This document shows, piece by piece, positions 54,555 through 63,300 of a DNA stretch of 64,000 nt; the first letter of the stretch is position 1; each line of letters starts with the position of its first letter. Origin of the DNA: an uncultured Lactobacillus sp. (GTDB taxonomy: Bacteria; Bacillota; Bacilli; Lactobacillales; Lactobacillaceae); the NCBI GenBank assembly GCA_910587695.1, contig CAJUNC010000013.1, positions 1 to 64,000 on the forward strand, read 5' to 3'. Made by a program: the position numbers and the translations under genes. The notes below the pieces were generated by a model. It was not told the origin of the DNA and searched no databases. It saw only the letters and a program-made list of their open reading frames with translations.

Positions 54555-55048
54555 TAATTCAAACTATCCAAAAATTCTAAAGCTTTAGCATAATTTGGTT
54601 CATTTGATTGTTCTGTCAATAATTCTTGATAGAGGACTTTTCCTTTAGTATCAACGATCCAAATACTACGTGCATCGATCCTCTTTTCTTCAACATATAA
54701 TCCCATAGCTTTACCAAATTCAGCCGTGGCATCCGATAAAAGTTCAAGTTTAGCAACACCTTCAGCGGCACACCAATCCTTTTGTTGCTCTAATGTATTG
54801 GTCGAGATCGTATAAAAATTAATATTGTTATATTTATCTACTTCTTGATTGAAGCGTTTTGTCGAGAGGCTACAAACACGGGTATCGATATCAGGCACGA
54901 CACTGATCAAACTTACCTTAGTAAAAAGCTGGGTTCCAGTTTTAACGGTATCAGCTGCGCCTTTTACAGTAAACTCAGGCAATTTTTCACCAACTTTTAC
55001 GGGAGTTCCATTCGTTTTTGTTGCAACACCATGAAAAAGAATTTCCAT
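54554..55048 (-). CDS. tpx: Thiol peroxidase
   Basis: 164 aa peroxiredoxin. Peroxidatic C59 (PDIDTRVCSLSTKRF) and resolving C93 (KDWCAAEG), as in atypical two-Cys Tpx. Reduces alkyl hydroperoxides and H2O2 using thioredoxin. GGAGG before ATG. No clear PerR box upstream. Confidence 0.95.
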   Translation of the reverse strand: MEILFHGVATKTNGTPVKVGEKLPEFTVKGAADTVKTGTQLFTKVSLISVVPDIDTRVCSLSTKRFNQEVDKYNNINFYTISTNTLEQQKDWCAAEGVAKLELLSDATAEFGKAMGLYVEEKRIDARSIWIVDTKGKVLYQELLTEQSNEPNYAKALEFLDSLN

Positions 55049-55167
55049 TTTAAAATACCTCCAACATTTAATTTACCTCTATTTAATCATACTGGCACTA
55101 GAAAGTAAATTTTTTGCTTTGAACCAAACTACAATAATATACTTGCTATTTTTCAGCTATACAAAAA

Positions 55168-55193
55168 AACCATCTGATGACATCACCAGACGG
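55168..55193 (-). terminator. Terminator after tRNA-Ser
   Basis: CCGTCTG/CAGATGG stem on the minus strand followed by T7. A second stem GGGGCA/TGCCCC lies at 55213-55235. Confidence 0.7.
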
Positions 55194-55256
55194 ACCTTAT
55201 ATTTTCTCATGTGGGGCAAAATAGCTCCTGCCCCTTGATATAACAAGCGATTTTAA

Positions 55257-55343
55257 GGAGAGTACAGGATTTGAACCTGCGCGCCGGTATTAGCCGGTTC
55301 GCCGGATTTCGAGTCCGGTGCATTACCACTCTGCCAACTCTCC
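55257..55343 (-). tRNA. tRNA-Ser(CGA)
   Basis: 87 nt class II tRNA. Acceptor GGAGAGT/ACTCTCC, anticodon stem CCGGA/TCCGG with loop CTCGAAA giving CGA (55309-55311), long variable arm, and TTCAAAT T-loop. CCA is not encoded. Reads codon UCG. Confidence 0.97.
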
Positions 55344-55540
55344 ATAACAAAGAATATTATAGCAACTTCACTTTTAAATTGCAACAATATTCAAAAAAAT
55401 ATATACTTAAAATTCTCTAATTTCCACCAAATATATTTGAGACCATTTTTTGATACCAGTAGCTATTTCCTTTTTTTAGTAAGATATACAAGAACTTTGG
55501 TGATTTTCTTAACAAAACACTACTATATTATAAATTAAAA

Positions 55541-55560
55541 AAGCATCATTGCTGATGCTT
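55541..55560 (-). terminator. Terminator of the gene at 55574
   Basis: AAGCATCA-GCAA-TGATGCTT and minus-strand T6. The rest of 55344-55540 shows nothing I can name. Confidence 0.75.
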
Positions 55561-55573
55561 GAAAATGATTATT

Positions 55574-56023
55574 TTAACCTACTGCTTGCAATGTTGCTTG
55601 TAAATATTGGCCCACATAACCATCATTATTGAAATTCTCTTCAAGTTCATCCAACGAGACCGTCTCACTTTTAGTGAAATCATCTGGCAACTGTTCCAAT
55701 AAATTTTTATGTACATGCTCGATATGGTGGCGCGTGATCTTGATAAACTCTGAGTGAAATAAAAGATTCACCTTATAATCAGGCTTTGATAGCCCTGTAT
55801 TGGGAAAATGATACGTTACATTAAAACGCGTAAATTTTCCTTCATGAAATCTTACTTCTGGCCGTTCGACACAAGTCTTGATATCGATTTTAGCTTTCAT
55901 ACACTGTAAAATTGGTTGCCTTAACTTAAAATATTGTGGATACCTAATATGAACTAAATAAATATCTTTTCGTTGTTGATCTACATAAAAAACGTTATTC
56001 AACGTCAACTCATATAGTTTCAA
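55574..56023 (-). CDS. Unrecognised soluble protein
   Basis: 149 aa, no signal or membrane helix. Start is TTG with AGGAGG 8 nt upstream. The middle has basic and aromatic residues (KDIYLVHIRYPQYFKLRQP, VRFHEGKFTRFNVTYHFP) and a His pair (TRHHIEHVHKNLL); the C-terminus is acidic. It may be a small phage-like or regulatory protein, but I cannot assign a family. It is a single transcription unit. Confidence 0.7.
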   Translation of the reverse strand: MKLYELTLNNVFYVDQQRKDIYLVHIRYPQYFKLRQPILQCMKAKIDIKTCVERPEVRFHEGKFTRFNVTYHFPNTGLSKPDYKVNLLFHSEFIKITRHHIEHVHKNLLEQLPDDFTKSETVSLDELEENFNNDGYVGQYLQATLQAVG

Positions 56024-56138
56024 CTCTGTTTCCTCCTATTGTTCAATGTGATAATTATCTTAATATGGACCATTAAATTATGCAAATCAAAAAATAGTAT
56101 TGTTAAGCCTTACATCCCTAACAATACTACTTTATCCA

Positions 56139-57437
56139 CTATTTGATTATTTCATGGATCAACGGAACAGCATTAGTCTTTTCACCGATCTCGATATTAC
56201 CTAAGATCAAATTTTCAACTTGTTCAATATCTTTTTGATCACTATAGACGGTCACTAGCTCCTCATCTTTTTCAACTCGATCACCGACTTTTTTGTGCAA
56301 GCGTAAGCCGACCGCGTAATTGATCGTATCTTCTTTACTTTTACGGCCACCTCCAAGTAGCATACTTGCCACACCCAATTCATCAGCTGTCATTTTAGAA
56401 ATATAGCCTGCCTTAGGTGCTTTGATCGAGATCTGATATTTTGCCTGTGGCATCAAACTATAGTCATCGATGATATTGCGATCGCCACCTTGCGCCTCTA
56501 TCATATCGCCAAATTTTTCAAGAGCTTTGCCATTGACCAAAACTTCGATCAACATTTCGCGTGCTTGCTCTAGAGTTTCTGCTTTTCCAGCTAAAACTAC
56601 CATCTGACTGCCTAATGTTAAAACAAGATCAGTGATGTCTTTAGGTCCATTTCCCTTTAAGATCTCGACCGACTCCTCGATCTCAAGGGTATTTCCGATC
56701 GTATTGCCCAATGGTTGATTCATATCAGAGATGACTGCCATACAGCGTATTCCGACGTTTTTACCGATCTCGACCATTGCTTTTGCTAATGCTTTAGCCT
56801 TCTCTTGTGTCTTCATAAATGCGCCTGAGCCAGTTTTAACATCTAAGACCAATGCATCGGTACCAGAAGCGATCTTCTTACTCATAATAGAACCTGCGAT
56901 CAAGGGGATCGAGTCGACCGTTGCAGTAACATCACGCAAAGCATATAATTTCTTATCTGCGGGCGCGATATTACCAGTAGCACTGATGATCGCCAAGTTG
57001 ATATCTTTAACTTGCTGGATAAATTCAGTTTCACTCAGTTCGACCTTAAATCCTGGTATCGCTTCCAATTTATCCAATGTTCCTCCAGTATGTCCCAAAC
57101 CACGACCTGAGATCATCGGGATAGGAATATCTAACGCAGCGATCATCGGAGCTAAAGGGATACTGGTCTTATCCCCCACACCACCAGTTGAGTGTTTATC
57201 GACCTTGATCCCTGGGATCAGCGACAAGTCGACTTTATCACCTGAATGCAGCATCTCTAAAGCAAAGGTTGCTTGTTCCTTAGCCGTCATCCCATTGAAA
57301 TATATTGCCATCAAAAAAGCACTAGCTTGATAATCTGGGATCTCGCCTTTAGTATAACCCTCAATAAAAGTGTGTAGCTCTTCTTTTGTTAATTCTGCTC
57401 CATTACGTTTGCGTTCGATAATATCTACCATTCGCAT
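56139..57437 (-). CDS. pdp: Pyrimidine-nucleoside phosphorylase
   Basis: 432 aa, matching family length. Cleaves uridine, thymidine and deoxyuridine with phosphate. Motif KHSTGGVGDKTS binds phosphate; GRGLGHTGGTLDKLE is the family signature. Start at 57437 (MRMVDIIERKR) has AAAGGTGG 8 nt upstream; the longer frame to 57491 overlaps deoD. Last gene of the deo operon. Confidence 0.96.
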   Translation of the reverse strand: MRMVDIIERKRNGAELTKEELHTFIEGYTKGEIPDYQASAFLMAIYFNGMTAKEQATFALEMLHSGDKVDLSLIPGIKVDKHSTGGVGDKTSIPLAPMIAALDIPIPMISGRGLGHTGGTLDKLEAIPGFKVELSETEFIQQVKDINLAIISATGNIAPADKKLYALRDVTATVDSIPLIAGSIMSKKIASGTDALVLDVKTGSGAFMKTQEKAKALAKAMVEIGKNVGIRCMAVISDMNQPLGNTIGNTLEIEESVEILKGNGPKDITDLVLTLGSQMVVLAGKAETLEQAREMLIEVLVNGKALEKFGDMIEAQGGDRNIIDDYSLMPQAKYQISIKAPKAGYISKMTADELGVASMLLGGGRKSKEDTINYAVGLRLHKKVGDRVEKDEELVTVYSDQKDIEQVENLILGNIEIGEKTNAVPLIHEIIK

Positions 57438-57453
57438 TGTAGCTTCCACCTTT

Positions 57454-58170
57454 CTATGCTTTAACTTGTGAAACTGCAGCTTCAAGTGCAACTTTTACCA
57501 TATCATTAAATGATCTTTCACGCTCAGATGCTGGCGTTGATTCGCCACTTATAATATGGTTACTGATCGTTAAAACGGCCAAGGCTCTTACATTATACTT
57601 AGCTGCGATCAGATATAGGCCTGCCGCTTCCATCTCAGCGCCTAACACATTATATTGGATCAATTTTTCTCGATCGATCTCTTCATTGTAAAAACGATCC
57701 TCTGAGATGATATTACCGACTTTAACTGCGATCTGCTCTTTTTTAGCCACAGCATATGCATGATCGAGCAAGCTAAAATCAGCTGTGGGCGCATAATAAA
57801 GACCACTGCCAAAAGTATTTTGAATGATGGCCGAATCAGTCGTTGCCGATTGTGCTAAGATAACATCTCTAACTTTTATTTCTGGCGCCATTCCGCCACA
57901 TGTACCGACACGGATCAAGATCTCACACCCGTAGTAATTGATCAGCTCTTCAGCATATATCAAAGTTGATGGGATCCCCATCCCTGTTCCTTGGATCGAG
58001 ATCTTTATTCCTTTATAAGTTCCTGTATAACCCAATGCATTACGAACTGTATTATAACAGATCGGATCATCTAAAAACGTTTCTGCAATATGTTTGGCTC
58101 GTAAAGGATCTCCCGGTAACAAAACGACCTTAGCGATATCACCCTTCTTGGCTTCAATATGTTCACTCAT
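57454..58170 (-). CDS. deoD: Purine-nucleoside phosphorylase, DeoD type
   Basis: 238 aa, hexameric PNP. PGDPLRAKHIAETF binds phosphate, and GAEMEAAGLYLIA is the nucleoside-binding segment; TISNHI is near the catalytic Asp region (the usual SDH is SNH). The Asp-to-Asn at this position is typical of specificity variants and could alter the preference for 6-oxopurines. Starts 1 nt after the deoB stop. Confidence 0.93.
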   Translation of the reverse strand: MSEHIEAKKGDIAKVVLLPGDPLRAKHIAETFLDDPICYNTVRNALGYTGTYKGIKISIQGTGMGIPSTLIYAEELINYYGCEILIRVGTCGGMAPEIKVRDVILAQSATTDSAIIQNTFGSGLYYAPTADFSLLDHAYAVAKKEQIAVKVGNIISEDRFYNEEIDREKLIQYNVLGAEMEAAGLYLIAAKYNVRALAVLTISNHIISGESTPASERERSFNDMVKVALEAAVSQVKA

Positions 58171-58171
58171 C

Positions 58172-59365
58172 TTAATTCCTCCGTAAATCGGCTAAAAAGC
58201 TCTTGCCGTCCGTTTTATTTGGTAACTCAAAATTATCTAGGATCGTTGCACCTAAGTCAGCGTAAGTATCACGGATCCCTAACGAACTACCCTTAGAAAA
58301 ACTTGGTGAATAAGCCAACAATGGCACATATTCACGTGTATGATCGGTTCCTTTAAATCCAGGGTCGTTACCATGATCAGCTGTGATCAGCAATAGATCG
58401 TCAGCTTGTAGAATCTCTAGTAACTCGCCCAAACGTTCATCAAATGCTGCCAAAGCTTTGCCATACCCTTCACTATCACGGCGATGACCATACATCGCAT
58501 CAAAATCGACCAAGTTCGTAAAACACAAACCCGTAAAATCTGTTTGGGCAACTTCGATCGTCTTGGTCATCCCGTCATCATTACTTTCAGTATGGATCTT
58601 GTTATCGATCCCCTTACCCGAAAAAATATCGTTAGTTTTCCCGACTCCGATAACTTCAAAGCCGGCTTGGCCCAACATGTCCAGGACCGTATCATTTGGA
58701 GGTACTAAAGTAAAATCATGGCGGTCAGATGTTCGTTTAAATTCACTTTTATCTTTACCAACATAAGGACGTGCAATAATACGCCCAATGTGATATTCAT
58801 CGATCGTTATTTCTCTGACATATTTACAGATCCGATATAACTCATCAAGTGGAATGATCGCTGTATTAGATGCGATCTGTAAGACTGAATCCCCCGAGGT
58901 ATACACTATCAAGTCTCCAGTCTTCAACTGCTCTTCACCATATTTAGCGATCACTTCGGTCCCAGAGATCGGTCAATTGACGATCACTTTACGCCCACTA
59001 AATTCTTCGATCGCCTTGATCAACGGTTCTGGGAATCCATTGGGAAAAAAGCCCAGCGGTTCAGTAACTGGCAAACCCATCATTTCCCAGTGACCGTCCA
59101 TACTATCTTTTTCAACCGAGATCTCTTGCATCTTACCATAGTAAGCTAATGGGTCTTCAACTGGTAAAACACCTACTAATGGTGAATCAGCACGAATATT
59201 TCCCAAACCTAAAGCCGTTAAGTTAGGTAATTTTAACTTGCCATCCCAATAAGAAGTAATATGTCCTAGAGTATCAGAACCCTCATCACCAAATTTAGTT
59301 GCATCTTTAGCGGCTCCGATCCCTACTGAGTCGATCACTAATGTAAATACACGTTTAAATCGCAT
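58172..59365 (-). pseudogene. deoB: Phosphopentomutase, interrupted by one in-frame TGA
   Basis: Would be 397 aa and converts ribose-1- and deoxyribose-1-phosphate to the 5-phosphates. Both halves are in the same frame. The first (VIDSVGIGA, KDSMDGHWEMM) ends at TGA 58973-58975 after GRKVIVN; the second continues PISGTEVIAKYG and keeps metal ligands (ADHGNDPGFKGTDHTREYVPLL). Relatives have Lys or Arg at the stop position; CGA or AGA to TGA is a single change. No ribosome site supports restart. TGA is followed by C, a leaky context. Nonsense mutation, sequence error or read-through are all possible. Confidence 0.88.
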
Positions 59366-59377
59366 TCCACTCACATC

Positions 59378-60025
59378 CTAACTATTAACGATCTTGACTC
59401 CTGCACTCGCACCTAAACGTGAAGCTCCAGCCTCGATCAAGGCTAAAGCTTCTTCTTTGGAATGGATACCGCCAGAGGCTTTGACACCGATATCTGGTCC
59501 GACAGTCTTTCGCATCAATTCAATATCAGCTACTGTTGCACCACCGGTCGAAAAACCAGTGGATGTTTTAACATAGTCAGCCCCAGCTTCTTTTGACAAT
59601 TCACAAGCTTTGATTTTTTCTTCATCTGTCAATAAGCAAGCCTCAATGATAACTTTGACCAATTTATTTTCTGCATGACATGCATCAACCACCGCCTTGA
59701 TATCTGTTTTGACAGCATCGTAATGCTTGGCCTTTAATTCGCCGATATTTAACACCATATCAAGCTCATCTGCTCCATCAGCGATAGCTTCTTTAGCTTC
59801 ACTGACTTTGATACTGGTCTTATTAGCGCCTAAAGGAAACCCGATCACCGTACAAACTTCAACATCACTATCAGCTAAACTTTGAGCCACTTTTTTGACC
59901 CAATATGGGTTGATACAGACTGACGCAAATCCATATTCTAACGCCTCAGAAATTATCTTTTCTACTTGTTCTTCAGTTGCATTCGGTGCCAAGATCGTAT
60001 GATCGATATATTTTGCTAGATCCAT
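59378..60025 (-). CDS. deoC: Deoxyribose-phosphate aldolase
   Basis: 215 aa class I aldolase: deoxyribose-5-phosphate to acetaldehyde and glyceraldehyde-3-phosphate. Schiff-base Lys in ADYVKTSTGF, proton-relay segment VKVIIEACLL and ASGGIHS. Start at 60025 with GGAGG 8 nt upstream; the longer frame would cover the cre box. First gene of the deo operon. Confidence 0.97.
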   Translation of the reverse strand: MDLAKYIDHTILAPNATEEQVEKIISEALEYGFASVCINPYWVKKVAQSLADSDVEVCTVIGFPLGANKTSIKVSEAKEAIADGADELDMVLNIGELKAKHYDAVKTDIKAVVDACHAENKLVKVIIEACLLTDEEKIKACELSKEAGADYVKTSTGFSTGGATVADIELMRKTVGPDIGVKASGGIHSKEEALALIEAGASRLGASAGVKIVNS

Positions 60026-60059
60026 AACTAATTCCTCCAAAAATATAAATTTCACATCA

Positions 60060-60074
60060 TGAATACGCTTACAA
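60060..60074 (-). promoter_or_regulatory. CcpA-binding cre box of the deo operon
   Basis: TTGTAAGCGTATTCA on the minus strand matches WTGNAANCGNWNNCW at every fixed position. It overlaps the end of the -10 and the expected transcription start, a repressing location. Carbon catabolite control of nucleoside use is expected. Confidence 0.75.
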
Positions 60075-60102
60075 TATAACATTTAGATAATACACTTGTA
60101 AA
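60074..60102 (-). promoter_or_regulatory. Promoter of the deo operon
   Basis: TTTACA (60097-60102), 17 nt, TTATAT (60074-60079). The remaining sequence between deoC and the adhesin (60103-60336) holds only the adhesin terminator and AT-rich DNA. Confidence 0.5.
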
Positions 60103-60215
60103 ATAAACAGCTTAACTTTTAGGAAAAATTACTAAATATTTTGTTTTTAAAAAAACGAACTAATTAATGAGATAACGGATACCAAAAAATAGTACAATAA
60201 GTCACAGACAATAAA

Positions 60216-60259
60216 AATAGGCTGAAAACCACAGTCAAAGTGTTGATTTTCAGCCTATT
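60216..60259 (-). terminator. Terminator of the adhesin gene
   Basis: AATAGGCTGAAAA (60216-60228) pairs with TTTTCAGCCTATT (60247-60259); minus-strand T run follows. Confidence 0.8.
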
Positions 60260-60336
60260 CCATTATTTAATTTTTCCAGATAACTAAGCTGTCCCTAGTA
60301 TCTTCTTACTACTTCAAATTCGTTTTGATCCTGATC

Positions 60337-63300
60337 TTATCTTTCTTCTTTACGTTTTTTGCTAAACGCTACAAGCCCTAAAGCACTTAAGACTCCTAAA
60401 CTACCTAAGAGCATTGCTGTATCAGCTTTATTTTTATCACCCATTTGTGGTAATTCTTGTGATTTAGGTACTGGCTGTTCTTTTGTTTGAGCCACTACAG
60501 ATTTCACTTCAGGGGTTTTAACAACTTCTTTTTGTGTAACTTTAGTTCCCTTGGCAACGATCTCTGCTTGTGGTTCAGTGATCTCTTCTGACGTCATTTC
60601 GATCAATTCTCCTGTTACTTCATCAACAGTATAGGTCGTTATTAGACGTTTGATCCCTTCTTTTCCTGGTGTGATAACACACATTTCTCCTAGTGGTAAG
60701 TTTGGATCTTCTTGATAGATCGTCTCAAATCCAAGAATTTCTTCACTGATCTTTGGCATCGTTCCAACCGCAATGATCTCTGTTACTGGTTCTGTCGTTA
60801 TAGTACCATTTGGATGACGAACCCCCACCTGACCAGTTACTCGCACTTCTGTAACACCAGCTTCAAGCTCTTCGTCAGCAACATAGCGTGTCTCATACAT
60901 GATCTCTTTATTTTCTCCAATACCTACTTTGACCTCTTGATCAATAGCTGGTATCAACTCTTTAGCAACGTTAGCGACCGTTACAAGGCCTGTCGTTTCA
61001 TTGAGTGCATAACTAGTTGTTGTGATCGCTTTTCCATCTTTACCAGCGACGATTTCGATCTTTGGATCAGTTTTCAACATTGTACTATCTTCGATCAAAA
61101 CAACATGGTATGGTACTGCTACTTCTGCCACATTAGGTTTGATACCTACAAGGACCACTTCAGTAACTGGGGCTTTCGTTATCGTCCCATTTGGATGCAT
61201 GATACCATTTTGCCCCTTCACACTAACTGTTTTTACCCCTAAAGGTCTCGTTTCATCTGCTCGGTAAATGACTTGATAGCTGATATCACTTTCTTTTCCT
61301 ACACCTTTTTTGATGACTTCATCTACAGGTTCAGTCACTTCAACTTGAGGTGTGTTTTCTGTTACTTTACCTGTTGTCGTATCTAATTTGTAAGTCGTCG
61401 TCGTTACTTTCTTACCATTTTTACCTACTACTAAGACGATCGGTGCTTCATCTGCTTTCATCATCGCATCTTCTTCATAACGAGTCTGATATGCTAACAC
61501 TTCTTCGACCACACTTGGTTTTGTCCCAACTAAGACCACTTCATCTACTGCAGGTGTCATTACTGTTCCATTTGGATGGCGGACACCTGTTTTTCCTTTG
61601 ACACTGATCGTCTTTTCACCGGCTGTTTTTGTTTTATCTGCTTGGTAGATGACTTGATAGCTGATATCACTTTCTTTTCCTACACCTTTTTTGATGACTT
61701 CATCTACAGGTTCAGTCACTTCAACTTGAGGTGTGTTTTCTGTTACTTTACCTGTTGTCGTATCTAATTTGTAAGTCGTCGTCGTTACTTTCTTACCATT
61801 TTTACCTACTACTAAGACGATCGGTGCTTCATCTGCTTTCATCATCGCATCTTCTTCATAACGAGTCTGATATGCTAACACTTCTTCGACCACACTTGGT
61901 TTTGTCCCAACTAAGACCACTTCATCTACTGCAGGTGTCATTACTGTTCCATTTGGATGGCGGACACCTGTTTTTCCTTTGACACTGATCGTCTTTTCAC
62001 CGGCTGTTTTTGTTTTATCTGCTTGGTAGATGACTTGATAGCTGATATCACTTTCTTTTCCTACACCTTTTTTGATGACTTCATCTACAGGTTCAGTCAC
62101 TTCAACTTGAGGTGTGTTTTCTGTTACTTTACCTGTTGTCGTATCTAATTTGTAAGTCGTCGTCGTTACTTTCTTACCATTTTTACCTACTACTAAGACG
62201 ATCGGTGCTTCATCTGCTTTCATCATCGCATCTTCTTCATAACGAGTCTGATATGCTAACACTTCTTCGACCACACTTGGTTTTGTCCCAACTAAGACCA
62301 CTTCATCTACTGCAGGTGTCATTACTGTTCCATTTGGATGGCGGACACCTGTTTTTCCTTTGACACTGATCGTCTTTTCACCGGCTGTTTTTGTTTTATC
62401 TGCTTGGTAGATGACTTGATAGCTGATATCACTTTCTTTTCCTACACCTTTTTTCACCACTTGAGTTACCGGTTGCACAGTCTCTTCTACCGTATTTTCT
62501 GTTATCTTACCTTTAGCATCGACCGCATAAGTCGTCGTTACTATTTTTTTACCGACTTTACCAACTGTTACGATCACTTCTGGATCACTTGCATTCATCG
62601 TTTCATCCAATTGAACGCTCGTTTCAAATGGGATCTCTGTTTCTGTGATCGTTGGTTTAGTACCAATAACTATCACCCGATCTATCTTTTCACGCGTTGT
62701 CACACTAGTTGGTTCATTTGCTGTCACATTCCCAGTTCGTGGATCTAGCGTATACGTAGTAGTTGTCGTGATCTCACCTTTGACTCCTGTATTAGCGATA
62801 CTTTCGGCTTTAGCTGGTCTTGATTCATCACCACGGTAAATAGTATCAAAAGCAATTTCAGTTTTTTCAATTTTAGACTTCGTACCAACATTAATGATTT
62901 CAGTTATTGGATCTTTTGTCACTACTGGATCACTTACATTTTCAATAACGTTTCCGTTTTGAATAGTATACTTCGTAGTCTTAGTTTGTTCTCCATTTAC
63001 TCCTTCTTGAACAATAACTGTTTTTCCAACTTCCAAATTAGGATCTGCTTGATACTCTACTGTAAATGGGATCTCACTTGTCTCGATCTTATCCTCGGGA
63101 GCCTCCACTTCTTTTAAGAACGCTTCATATTTTTTCTCATCCATTTTAGCTGTAACGATCATTAAGTTACGCGCCTGGGCATACGTGTGCTCAAGAGGAT
63201 CGATCTTTTTTGTGTCATTTGGATTATTGCTTGTCCCAAAGTCAAAACTGATCCCTGTTGTTTTTGGCGATCGCCCTTTTACGATAGTAGTTAGTTCTAT

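Noticed and set aside
58172..58954. Second half of deoB as a separate gene starting at GTG 58954
   Set aside because: No ribosome site; the conserved family sequence runs through from the first half in the same frame, so it is the 3' part of an interrupted gene.
61350..62363. Repeated plus-strand open frames (83 aa and 63 aa) inside the adhesin
   Set aside because: They are antisense shadows of the identical 381-bp repeats, with no ribosome site and Leu/Ser-rich composition.
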